Assembly: GCF_019127135.1 (NCBI RefSeq)
Contig: NZ_JAHOEA010000073.1
Span: 1-13,417 of the forward strand
DNA from: Segatella copri
GTDB lineage: Bacteria; Bacteroidota; Bacteroidia; Bacteroidales; Bacteroidaceae
Direction of reading: 5' to 3'
Length of the DNA: 13,417 nucleotides
In this document: positions 5,242-11,755 of the stretch, in pieces
Layout: every line of letters begins with the position of its first letter
Numbering within the stretch: position 1 is the first letter of the stretch
Made by a program: the position numbers and the translations under genes
The notes under the pieces: model-generated
What the model was told of the DNA's origin: nothing
Databases searched by the model: none
What the model saw: only the letters and a program-made list of their open reading frames with translations

Positions 5242-5307
5242 TTTTACTTAAAAACACGTACGAAGGTGCCCATTGTACACCTTCATACGTGTTTTTTTTG
5301 AGTAAAA
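5242..5307. terminator. Long imperfect hairpin, probable terminator after the Fic gene
   Basis: AAAAACACGTA (5250-5260) plus GAAGGTG (5262-5268) pair with CACCTTC (5278-5284) plus TACGTGTTTTT (5286-5296), with one C/A mismatch and a 9-nt loop. Outer arms TTTTACT and AGTAAAA (5242-5248, 5301-5307) extend it. T-runs flank the stem on both strands, so it could stop transcripts either way. The rest of 5132-5417 is AT-rich with no credible gene. Confidence 0.7.
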
Positions 5308-5417
5308 TCCTGTTTGTCGAAAATATGATATAAGTATATGTTTTTATCAAATGTTAATAAAAATTCTTATGTAAAAGGGCAATTTGCGGAGTTGTATATA
5401 TTGTGTCTGCAAGATTA

Positions 5418-6485
5418 TCATATCGAAGAAGTTGCGAAGACGTGCCAGCTGTTATCATTGTCTCTTCTTTGGATGTAACCTTTTTCTATCATGGCTCGCA
5501 ATTGCTTTTTCACTGCTGTAACAACAATATCTGCTTCTTTGCTTAATTCTTCTGTTGTTATGTATGGATTTTCTTGCATGGCATGAAGTAATTTATTACT
5601 AGATTCACTTCTGAAAACAATTTTACTTCCGTCATACCACCATACTTTTTCAGACGTTTCTGTTGCGAAATCTATGTAGTATTTCAATTCCTTTTCAACA
5701 AGTCCATTGAAATATTTAGCAAAACGCTTAATTTGTGAGATTTTGGCATGTGCTCCTGCAGAAGGTGTAGGACCTACTACAACGTCTGTTTCATGTAAGG
5801 CATCTATATATTTATTCTTGTTTTTGTTTCTGACAACAACCATTGGCCAATTATGGCGTGCAAGGATGTAGTTTACCATTAGTCTGGCAACTCGACCATT
5901 GCCATCCTCAAATGGATGAATACGTATATAGCGGTAATGGAATAGTGACGCTAGTTCAACGGGAGTTAGAACTCCTGAAGCTTCTTCCTTGTTAAACCAA
6001 GTCACGAGATCAGACATTAGAGCAGGAGTTTCTTCTGGTGATGCGTACTCAAAATAATCTCCGTAGCGAGTTCTTACACTGTTTGGTCGGGTCTTGTATC
6101 GTCCTGCATGAACAGTATAGCTTGTTTGTATTCCACCTGGTAGTTGGTTATGTACTTCATAGTCCTCACGAAGTAATGTTTTGTGAAGTTGACGTATAAA
6201 GGTTTCTGTAAGTGGCATATTCAAGTTTTTGGCCTCTTCTTCTATCATTTTCAAGCTAACTTGACTTGCTTTCATGTCATTAAAATCTTTTAAGTCTCCC
6301 TCTCCGCTAACTTTCCCAAACAATAATAATAACTCAGTTTGGCCATACGTTAAAGTATTTCCTTCGATATGATTGCTATTGTAGTTATAATCAACCGTAA
6401 AGCGTTGACTCAAAAGATATTGCTTCCTTTCTGGTAGAGGTTGCAATGATAGCCATTTTTGATATAATATATCTATTTTATTCAT
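5418..6485 (-). CDS. Class II Fic-domain protein (probable AMP-transferase) with C-terminal winged helix
   Basis: This 355-aa protein has the canonical Fic motif HPFEDGNGR at 190-198, with R201. The catalytic His and the acidic, Asn and Arg residues are all present, so it should transfer AMP (or another nucleotide) from a nucleotide to protein hydroxyls. The N-terminal S37-x3-E41-G42 (SNHIEGN) is the inhibitory-helix motif of class II Fic enzymes, which restrains ATP binding in cis, so no separate antitoxin is needed. Residues about 293-350 look like a winged helix (ITTEELSKEADIVVTAVKKQ). The gene starts 36 nt after the serine recombinase stop, with no obvious promoter between, so cotranscription is likely. 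The target is unknown. Confidence 0.9.
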   Translation of the reverse strand: MNKIDILYQKWLSLQPLPERKQYLLSQRFTVDYNYNSNHIEGNTLTYGQTELLLLFGKVSGEGDLKDFNDMKASQVSLKMIEEEAKNLNMPLTETFIRQLHKTLLREDYEVHNQLPGGIQTSYTVHAGRYKTRPNSVRTRYGDYFEYASPEETPALMSDLVTWFNKEEASGVLTPVELASLFHYRYIRIHPFEDGNGRVARLMVNYILARHNWPMVVVRNKNKNKYIDALHETDVVVGPTPSAGAHAKISQIKRFAKYFNGLVEKELKYYIDFATETSEKVWWYDGSKIVFRSESSNKLLHAMQENPYITTEELSKEADIVVTAVKKQLRAMIEKGYIQRRDNDNSWHVFATSSI

Positions 6486-6521
6486 TTGTTCAATTTTATT
6501 ATTCAGTCATGTTTTTGTCTC

Positions 6522-7115
6522 TCACTTCTTCTTGTAGATATGTGGCTTTCTTGTTGGTTCTATGCCTTCAATGCGCAAGAATCTGTAAATAGAAGATTTC
6601 GATTTAATACCTAGCTGTTTTTGGATTTCATCTATGGTCATACCATTCTTGTAAAGGGATACTGTAGCCTTGGCTTTTGTATGTCGCTTTAGCTTTGGCC
6701 TTCCCATTTTCTTGCCCTTTGCCATGGCTGCTTTGCGTCCGGCTTGGGTGCGCTCAACGATAAGGTCACGTTCAAATTCTGCAAGACTTGCGAAGATATG
6801 CATCATTAATTTGCCAGATGTGGATGACGTATCGATATTGTCTTTAAGAGATTGTATCGATACTCCTTTTTCGTGCAACTCTGAAATGATGTTTAGTAAA
6901 TCTCTTAAAGAACGTCCTAGACGGTCGAATTTATACACGACTAGTATATCTCCCTTTCGAAGGTATTTAATCGCTTCTGCTAGCTCTAAACGGGCTTTTA
7001 TGCCGCTTTTGTGCTCGGAATACACCTTCTCGCAACCAGCTTTTTCTAATTCTGACAATTGTAAGTCCAAATTCTGGTCTTTTGTGGAGACCCTTGCATA
7101 TCCGATTTTTGCCAT
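6522..7115 (-). CDS. Serine recombinase of the resolvase/invertase family
   Basis: From the ATG at 7115 this is 197 aa, MAKIGYARVSTKDQNLDLQ..., the usual resolvase beginning with catalytic Ser10 and Arg8. The conserved YKFDRLGRSLRDLL (61-74) includes the active-site arginines R65 and R68. LAEFERDLIVERTQAG (111-126) starts the long E helix. GRPKLKRH leads to a C-terminal helix-turn-helix (about 156-183, ending SKSSIYRFLR). Length and architecture fit small resolvases and invertases rather than large integrases. A longer frame from a TTG at 7145 would put translation inside the -7 element, so it is rejected. Inverted repeats just upstream form a likely res/operator site. The probable job is resolving plasmid multimers. 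Confidence 0.93.
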   Translation of the reverse strand: MAKIGYARVSTKDQNLDLQLSELEKAGCEKVYSEHKSGIKARLELAEAIKYLRKGDILVVYKFDRLGRSLRDLLNIISELHEKGVSIQSLKDNIDTSSTSGKLMMHIFASLAEFERDLIVERTQAGRKAAMAKGKKMGRPKLKRHTKAKATVSLYKNGMTIDEIQKQLGIKSKSSIYRFLRIEGIEPTRKPHIYKKK

Positions 7116-7142
7116 ATCTATATTTCTATTTAATTTCGATTG

Positions 7143-7150
7143 CAAAGATA
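7143..7150 (-). promoter_or_regulatory. -7 element of the recombinase gene
   Basis: On the minus strand TATCTTTG matches TAnnTTTG, 28 bp before the ATG at 7115. It directly abuts the inverted-repeat region, so recombinase bound there should repress its own promoter. Confidence 0.65.
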
Positions 7151-7156
7151 CAAAAA

Positions 7157-7209
7157 ATCGAAATAACTACCAAGCTTTTTAGCAGTTATTTCGATATTAT
7201 TTGGTAGTT
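7157..7209. other. Candidate res site / operator with overlapping inverted repeats
   Basis: ATCGAAATAACT (7157-7168) pairs with AGTTATTTCGAT (7184-7195). AACTACCAA (7165-7173) pairs with TTGGTAGTT (7201-7209), and the two pairs interlock. The word TTCGAT recurs at about 7208 and its complement ATCGAA at about 7226. Resolvases bind several dyad subsites beside their own gene, and this cluster between rep and the recombinase has that form. Subsite spacing was not matched to a known res. Confidence 0.6.
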
Positions 7210-7237
7210 CGATTATATTTTAATTTTATCGAAAATT

Positions 7238-8395
7238 CTATATTTGGTTGCCGAAGAGGTCTAACTCTTCGGATTGCTTCTTTCTTAAATCGACATTGAT
7301 GCCAAGGTCTCTTTTGTATGCGCTTCTGATGGTTCCTGCCAGATTTCGCACTTTTCCAAGTTTATATCTAGCTTCTATACTGTCAACGATTGCTTCTGCT
7401 TTGTCGAGGACGGTAGTGTCCTCGATGGCCTTTCTTGTTAGGGGTATAATGATTCTGTTAGCCCATTCTGCATCATGGCCTCCTTCGAAAATTTTATGCA
7501 GTCTAATGCGGCAAAGATTGTGCATGCGCATGTTGAACTGTTCTTTCTGACAGTCTAAAAGAGGCTTTTTCTTTGCATTTGGCTGAACTATTGTGCTTTC
7601 GTCGTTGGCACAGATGATTTTGAAGTTATAACCAATGACCGTTGGTTTTCCTTGCTTGTTTGCTTTCTTTAGCTCTGTGTAGTCAAAGCAAATGTCTATA
7701 AGCCCTTGTTTGAATAGTTCTCTAAGCTCAGCCCTGGCAGGATCGATAACTTTCTCCTTAAACTGGCGTGTTCGCTTGTATTGCTCTTTGTGCTTGCGTC
7801 CGTCCTCGTCAACGTGCTCGTCGAGTTTGAACATGGCTTTAAGCTTCTCTATCGTATATTCGAATTTTCGTTCTTTACGCCACTGGCAGCAGAATAGGAA
7901 AAAACGAAAAGAGTACATAGACTTGTTGAGCAACATAGCCTGTGCGGGATTGAAGAGCGTAAACTTTTCCCTAAGTTCAACCAGGCGATCTACAAGCATA
8001 GGATATAGATCTACATGGATTGTATCTGTGCTAGAATCGTATTTGACACCACCAATGATTGGTATGCTTTCCCAGTCACCAGGCTTAAGGCTTGGATTCA
8101 GAAAAGTCGTTTTTTGGAGGCGATTGAAAGCGAACTTCAGCTGGTCAACCTTTGGTAGGTTTTCCTGTCCGTCTTCTCCAGTTATAGCTAAGCTAGAACG
8201 TGGAATATCATAAGATAACAATCCGTCATAACTATTAGCTTCTCTTAGATTTTGCCATGGATGAGCCTTCTTCCACTCGTTGTAACGAGAAAAAAAAGTG
8301 TTTGCTATGACGGCATAACTTCTTCCCATCAAGGCCGTCCAAGAAAAACGGCTTGTAGTTATATCGTTCGATTGTGATATTAAGTTATTATTCAT
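7238..8395 (-). CDS. Replication initiator, Rep_3/RepB superfamily
   Basis: This 385-aa protein resembles Bacteroidota plasmid initiators with tandem winged helices. The N-terminal half includes YPMLVDRLVELREKFTLFNP and NKSMYSFRFFLFCCQWRKER (about 132-177). The pattern 'Lxxxx(S)xYSxRxxxLxxxW' is the Rep_3 signature-like stretch. A basic second domain follows with KRTRQFKEKVIDPARAEL (about 209-226). The 22-bp iterons at 8575-8680, the DnaA box and the inverted half-iteron at its promoter fit a Rep that binds iterons as monomer and its operator as dimer. It is separated from the recombinase by the res-like site. Start is the ATG at 8395. The assignment rests on pattern and context, not a search. 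Confidence 0.85.
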   Translation of the reverse strand: MNNNLISQSNDITTSRFSWTALMGRSYAVIANTFFSRYNEWKKAHPWQNLREANSYDGLLSYDIPRSSLAITGEDGQENLPKVDQLKFAFNRLQKTTFLNPSLKPGDWESIPIIGGVKYDSSTDTIHVDLYPMLVDRLVELREKFTLFNPAQAMLLNKSMYSFRFFLFCCQWRKERKFEYTIEKLKAMFKLDEHVDEDGRKHKEQYKRTRQFKEKVIDPARAELRELFKQGLIDICFDYTELKKANKQGKPTVIGYNFKIICANDESTIVQPNAKKKPLLDCQKEQFNMRMHNLCRIRLHKIFEGGHDAEWANRIIIPLTRKAIEDTTVLDKAEAIVDSIEARYKLGKVRNLAGTIRSAYKRDLGINVDLRKKQSEELDLFGNQI

Positions 8396-8430
8396 TTCTA
8401 TCTATCTTTCTGATTTTTATAATTGTCTGC

Positions 8431-8464
8431 TGCAAAGGTAGATATAAAATAGCATAAAACTGCA
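8431..8464 (-). promoter_or_regulatory. Promoter of the replication initiator
   Basis: On the minus strand TTTG (8464-8461) is followed after 22 bp by TACCTTTG (8438-8431). This leaves a leader of about 30 nt to the ATG at 8395. The inverted half-iteron at 8495-8504 lies about 30 bp upstream of it. Confidence 0.65.
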
Positions 8465-8494
8465 AAAATGGTGAATATTTTGTGTAATATTAAC

Positions 8495-8504
8495 AAATAG
8501 CCAC
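8495..8504 (-). promoter_or_regulatory. Inverted half-iteron near the rep promoter
   Basis: AAATAGCCAC is the reverse complement of GTGGCTATTT, the conserved second half of the origin iterons. A single inverted copy above the rep promoter fits an operator for Rep autoregulation. The complementary half of a dyad is not clear. Confidence 0.5.
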
Positions 8505-8552
8505 TTGTATTTTCTTCTTGATGCTTTTTGTTTTTTCATAAAGGTGTGGAGG

Positions 8553-8680
8553 TTTTCCACAGTTTTTGGCGTTTATGGCGCAATCGGTGGCTATTTAGAA
8601 AAATAGTGGCTATTTATGGCGCAAAAAGTGGCTATTTATGGCGCAATCGGTGGCTATTATGGCGCAATCGGTGGCTATTT
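8553..8680 (+). other. oriV: Replication origin: DnaA box and iterons
   Basis: TTTTCCACA (8553-8561) is a good DnaA box. Then come ATGGCGCAATCGGTGGCTAT-type iterons of 21-22 bp: 8575-8596, 8616-8637 (middle changed to CAAAAAG), 8638-8658 and 8659-8680, head to tail. A reduced copy (8597-8615) keeps only GTGGCTATTT. An AT-rich zone follows on the rightward side. This is the usual layout of an iteron-controlled theta origin beside its rep gene. Confidence 0.88.
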
Positions 8681-8836
8681 GGCTTTGTAAGTAATTGATA
8701 TTCAAATTGTTGTAAAACTCCTAAATAATGCATAAATATATATGCTAAATAAATGCTTTAAATACGCGTGCGCGCATGAAGAAACGGCCTTTTTGGCGAA
8801 AACAGATGTCTTTCTGGATGCTCTTCTGGTATTTTA

Positions 8837-8907
8837 ACTTTTAGGGGTCGCCCCACAAGGGGGCTCATCCTCATTCTTGCTGCTCTTGGGTACAATTTGC
8901 TCGTTCG
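8837..8907 (+). repeat. 71-bp direct repeat, copy 1
   Basis: It matches 9466-9536 at 66 of 71 positions. The last 44 bases, from CTCATCCTCATTCTTGCTGC to TTGCTCGTTCG, are identical. All differences lie in the first 27 bases around GGGG-CGCCCC. In one frame it reads GRPTRGLILILAALGYNLLV, but copy 1 has no start codon for that frame. Confidence 0.85.
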
Positions 8908-9076
8908 TCAATGAGTGTGTGCTGACTTTGTGGCAACGTACAAAAAGCAGGCAGTTTTTGCGTGTAAGATATTTTTACTTTTTGCTTCTCGGTTGAACTT
9001 TTGGCACTTTTGAGATTCTTGAGGTTGGTCGGGATGGCTACTGAAACTTTGTATGTCAAAATGTTCTTTGCTTTTT

Positions 9077-9095
9077 GGCGCAAAAAGTGGCTATT
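9077..9095 (+). repeat. Distal origin iteron
   Basis: GGCGCAAAAAGTGGCTATT is an exact copy of the core of the iteron at 8616-8637, in the same orientation but about 440 bp away. Rep could bridge the two sites, looping the intervening DNA. Confidence 0.75.
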
Positions 9096-9345
9096 ATAAA
9101 TTATATATACTTTGTAAATACCTGTTTATTAACATGTTGTCATTCTATCTCGTGTTATAGTTTCTTCTGTCTATTTGAATGATCAAACAGATATGCTAAT
9201 CTATAAATATATACCTATAGAGTTAGGTGTTTATTTACATATACATAGTATTTATGTAAACATATATGTTGAATAAAAAATAGAAAAAAATACGTTATTT
9301 TTTGGATAAATGTTGTATATTTTTCTTTTAAATAGAAAATCGATT

Positions 9346-9366
9346 TTTCCCAAAAAGTTTCAGTTT
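9346..9366 (+). repeat. 21-bp direct repeat, copy 1
   Basis: Core CCCAAAAAGTTTCAGTTT with three preceding T's, repeated exactly at 9606-9626 (260 bp apart). A partial inverted form, ACTGAAACTTTG, lies near 9042-9053. The two direct copies bracket copy 2 of the 71-bp repeat. Function unknown. Confidence 0.75.
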
Positions 9367-9453
9367 TCTTATTTTAGTTGCTAATAGAATGCCTTTTTTG
9401 CCTGAGTTTAGGGAGAAATAGAATACCTTATCTATCCATAAAAGGATGTTTTT

Positions 9454-9555
9454 ATGTCGTTTTTTACTTTTAAGGGGCGCCCCACAGAGGGACTCATCCT
9501 CATTCTTGCTGCTCTTGGGTACAATTTGCTCGTTCGCCTATGTGCTTACACATGA
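9454..9555 (+). CDS. Possible 33-aa hydrophobic micro-protein over repeat copy 2
   Basis: An ATG opens MSFFTFKGRPTEGLILILA, continuing ALGYNLLVRLCAYT, with one candidate membrane helix (GLILILAALGYNLLV). The same peptide frame persists across the other repeat copy, where it lacks a start. An alternative ATG at 9446 in another frame gives 43 aa, also hydrophobic. No promoter or ribosome site is clear, so this may be only a DNA repeat. Confidence 0.25.
   Translation: MSFFTFKGRPTEGLILILAALGYNLLVRLCAYT
9466..9536 (+). repeat. 71-bp direct repeat, copy 2
   Basis: Partner of 8837-8907, 629 bp apart. Here the variable front carries a perfect GGGGCGCCCC palindrome (9473-9482), in place of the interrupted form in copy 1. 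Confidence 0.85.
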
Positions 9556-9605
9556 GAATTTAAATTATTCCATATAACTGTTATATAGAATAATTGGGGG
9601 TATAG

Positions 9606-9626
9606 TTTCCCAAAAAGTTTCAGTTT
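9606..9626 (+). repeat. 21-bp direct repeat, copy 2
   Basis: Exact copy of 9346-9366. It lies about 160 bp before the promoter of the fimbrillin-like gene. Confidence 0.75.
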
Positions 9627-9765
9627 GAGTAGTAGTGTGGAAGATTTTACTTGCTAATTTACAAAAAAGGTGGGTTGTTTTTTAACATTTAAAGGGTAAA
9701 AAATACTCGTTTTTGAGTTGAATTAAATTATTAATGTTAATATAGGATATATATTTTTTTTCTTA

Positions 9766-9795
9766 TTGTTTTTTGCTCAAGATGCAGTTACTTTG
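9766..9795 (+). promoter_or_regulatory. Promoter of the fimbrillin-like gene
   Basis: TTG (9766-9768), 19 bp, then TTACTTTG (9788-9795), one base off TAnnTTTG. This gives a leader of about 45-50 nt before the ATG at 9850. Confidence 0.6.
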
Positions 9796-9849
9796 CACTT
9801 CCATTCACAACAATGTGGGTGTATTCTATAATATTTAAAAGTACAAATT

Positions 9850-10920
9850 ATGAAGAAAAATTTATTGTTTATGAGTGGTCTTGTTGCCATGCTTCTCAGC
9901 TCATGCGACCAGGACATTACTAATGTAATTAACTTACCTGGTGGTCAGGACACAACTACACCAGCAGCCCAGAAAGAGGTTTCTTTCACGGCATCCATGG
10001 ATGGCATGAATACACGTGCCGTTGAGACTACTATTGCCAATTTGGGTAGTTTTAAGGTGAGTGCATTAAATAACAGTCCTGCTTATACAATCATGCAAGA
10101 TGTGAAATATACTTCTTCTGATAATGGGCAGTCGTGGGTAACTGATGCAGGTAAGTTCTATTGGCCAGCATCAGACGTGTATCGTTATCATTATTTCTAT
10201 GCTTATTCTCCTGATGTTCCTGGAAAAGAAGGTAAAATCAATATTCTTCAGAATTATCCAAGTTTGGATGATTTTGTTCCTAATGAGACGGCAGCAAGCC
10301 AGAAGGACTTCGTGTATGCTACTGCCAAAGGTAATTACAAAGATGATTCCGATAGTCCTGTGAATCTCGTATTCAAGCATGCTCTTACTGAGATTAGTAT
10401 TAAGGCCAAGAATGCCAATGCTGATTATAAGGTTCAGATTACCGGGCTGAAGCTTGGCAATATTGTATCAAAAGCTACATTCAAATTTCCTGCGCTTTGG
10501 AGTAGTGATCCTGAAGAGTGGTATGGTTTTACAAATGCTCCAAAAAAAGATTATACAACGACTTGGACTGCTCCTGTAACGCTTACTTCTGAGGCTTCTT
10601 CTCTTGATGCTGCAAATGTACCATTTATGCTTATTCCGCAACAGCTTACTGCAAATAAGGAGAATCCAGCCTTGGGTAACTACATTGCAGCAAAGATTAC
10701 TGTCGTAAAAGATAACCAGACCATTTATAATGGCTGGTCATACGTAGCAATTGATACTACTTGGGAAATGGGCAAGCATTATGTCTATACATTGGATTTT
10801 TCTAATGGATTAGGAAAGAATTATGGCGCTGTAGATATTGCTGTCAAGGCAATGAAGACTAGTGTGAGCGTTACAGATTGGGTAAGCAAAGACGAAGGTG
10901 TTAGCCTTGAAAAAAAATAA
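9850..10920 (+). CDS. Fimbrillin-like surface lipoprotein (Mfa/FimA-type family)
   Basis: This 356-aa protein has a lipoprotein signal, MKKNLLFMSGLVAMLLSSC. Lipobox LSSC places the lipidated Cys at 19, followed by the acidic DQD often linked to surface export in Bacteroidota. The mature part has hallmarks of fimbrillin-family proteins (PF13149-like): an early VSFTASMDGMNTRAV, then KFYWPASD (about 102-109), FKHALTEISIKAKNA (175-189) and VPFMLIPQQL (259-268). A late TWEMGKHYVYTLDFSNG (304-320) precedes a final beta-strand segment. Such proteins form or cap short fimbriae and mediate adhesion. It stands alone with its own promoter and terminator, with no usher-like partner genes, so it may be an anchor, an adhesin or a subunit used by host machinery. 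Confidence 0.85.
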   Translation: MKKNLLFMSGLVAMLLSSCDQDITNVINLPGGQDTTTPAAQKEVSFTASMDGMNTRAVETTIANLGSFKVSALNNSPAYTIMQDVKYTSSDNGQSWVTDAGKFYWPASDVYRYHYFYAYSPDVPGKEGKINILQNYPSLDDFVPNETAASQKDFVYATAKGNYKDDSDSPVNLVFKHALTEISIKAKNANADYKVQITGLKLGNIVSKATFKFPALWSSDPEEWYGFTNAPKKDYTTTWTAPVTLTSEASSLDAANVPFMLIPQQLTANKENPALGNYIAAKITVVKDNQTIYNGWSYVAIDTTWEMGKHYVYTLDFSNGLGKNYGAVDIAVKAMKTSVSVTDWVSKDEGVSLEKK

Positions 10921-10945
10921 TGATGAAATATTGTGTGTAAAAAGG

Positions 10946-10975
10946 ATAGCCAGGGTTTATGCTCTGGCTATTTTT
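10946..10975 (+). terminator. Rho-independent terminator of the fimbrillin-like gene
   Basis: ATAGCCAGGG (10946-10955) pairs with CTCTGGCTAT (10962-10971) with one G-U and a 6-nt loop, followed by TTTTT. Confidence 0.85.
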
Positions 10976-11027
10976 ATCTAACGAATAACTAAATTATGGT
11001 TTAGAATTGAAAAGATTTAGGCATAAT

Positions 11028-11055
11028 ATTTCATCATAGTTTTAAATGATGAAAT
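11028..11055. repeat. Inverted repeat before the broken DNA-binding gene
   Basis: ATTTCATCA (11028-11036) and TGATGAAAT (11047-11055) are perfect 9-bp arms around 10 bp. A third copy, TGATGAAAT, lies at 10921-10929, just after the fimbrillin-like stop. It could be the former operator of the broken gene that starts 14 bp on. Confidence 0.6.
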
Positions 11056-11068
11056 CTCATACTGAAAA

Positions 11069-11558
11069 ATGAAAACTCAATCTATATTTAGAGATGCCTC
11101 CGTAAAAGAAAAGAGCATCTATACAAGTCTTTCATTTTTTCTTTGAGAAATAATCTCCTAATCACTGTCTTCACAAAGACAGGCCATATTCCAAAGATTG
11201 AAATATTCAATTCTTGGAGAACGGTAGTGTAGCTTACTGCCATTTCTCTGAGACTTCATGTGGAACTAAAGGGATGATCAAATACAGTAAGCTTACAAAA
11301 GGATGGATATGGAACCGCACAACTGTTTCCAAGTTCATCAGTGTGCTTTGCTGTATGGGCATTGCGGAGATCCAAAAGGTCGGCACTGAAAAAATCGTTT
11401 CGTTGAAGCCATCCGTGTTGCAATGGACCGATTGCTCGGATATAGAGGCAGAACGTCATAGAGACGATTCTTTACAGCCTCAGGCGACTCCTTCACAATC
11501 TTCTTCATCTGAAAGAAGTGAAACACTTTCTTCTGGAGAAAATTCTTTGGATAATTAG
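11069..11558 (+). pseudogene. Frameshifted DNA-binding (helix-turn-helix) gene
   Basis: Three consecutive frames read as one protein. ATG at 11069 gives MKTQSIFRDASVKEKSIYTS and LSFF, up to a stop at 11144. The next frame gives NNLLITVFTKTGHIPKIEIF (about 11151-11210). The third gives ENGSVAYCHFSETSCGTKG and WIWNRTTVSKFISVL, ending at 11558. Each join is a -1 shift, consistent with loss of one T in the run at 11135-11140 and one near 11214. The last part looks like a helix-turn-helix (NRTTVSKFISVLCCMGIAEI), then a Ser-rich tail. The third frame alone (114 aa from a TTG) is open but lacks the N-terminus. It was probably a regulator or Rep-like accessory protein. Confidence 0.55.
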
Positions 11559-11722
11559 GGCGTTTTTTTATCGTGCGCTTGCGCCGATAGAGTGGTGTTT
11601 TTTCATTAGGGGGAAGCCTAATTCCCCCTCAAAAAGATTTTGGAGGGCTTAACAAGCTTCTATGAAGCGACTTACGTGCGGCAAGCCGTTGTTAAAATTA
11701 GGCTCAGGGAATGCTCCCTAAG
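11554..11722 (+). other. oriT: Hairpin-rich candidate oriT upstream of the relaxase
   Basis: Several dyads follow each other. TATCG(T)GCGC pairs with GCGCCGATA (11569-11589). AGGGGGAA/TTCCCCCT are at 11608-11615 and 11622-11629. GCTTC/GAAGC are at 11656-11668. CGGC/GCCG are near 11679-11688. AGGGA/TCCCT are at 11706-11719. TTAGGG-type words recur on both strands. Relaxases of the MobV type usually act on an oriT just upstream of their gene, so this is the best site. No match to a known nick sequence was recognised. It also separates the relaxase from the broken gene. Confidence 0.5.
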
Positions 11723-11755
11723 AACCCTGCCCCCCTAACTCAAAAACAGATATTT

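Larger units (their letters stand above)
8681..9765. other. Long AT-rich non-coding region to the right of the origin
   Basis: About 1.1 kb without a convincing gene. It contains a distal iteron (9077-9095), two 71-bp repeats (8837-8907, 9466-9536), a pair of 21-bp repeats and very AT-rich stretches (about 9095-9370) that could be the melting zone. A minus-strand frame of 70 codons (8871-9083) begins with TTG inside the distal iteron and has biased low-complexity content, so it is not called. A GC-rich island (ACGCGTGCGCGC, near 8764-8775) stands out. Confidence 0.6.

Noticed and set aside
7116..7145. TTG start for the recombinase
   Set aside because: It falls inside the -7 element; the ATG at 7115 gives the standard resolvase beginning MAKIGYARVS.
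7692..8213. Plus-strand frame of 173 codons opposite the replication initiator
   Set aside because: Antisense shadow of the rep gene without a promoter or recognisable domain.
8871..9083. Minus-strand frame of 70 codons near the origin
   Set aside because: It starts with TTG inside an iteron, ends in the 71-bp repeat and has no supporting signals; kept only as part of the non-coding region.
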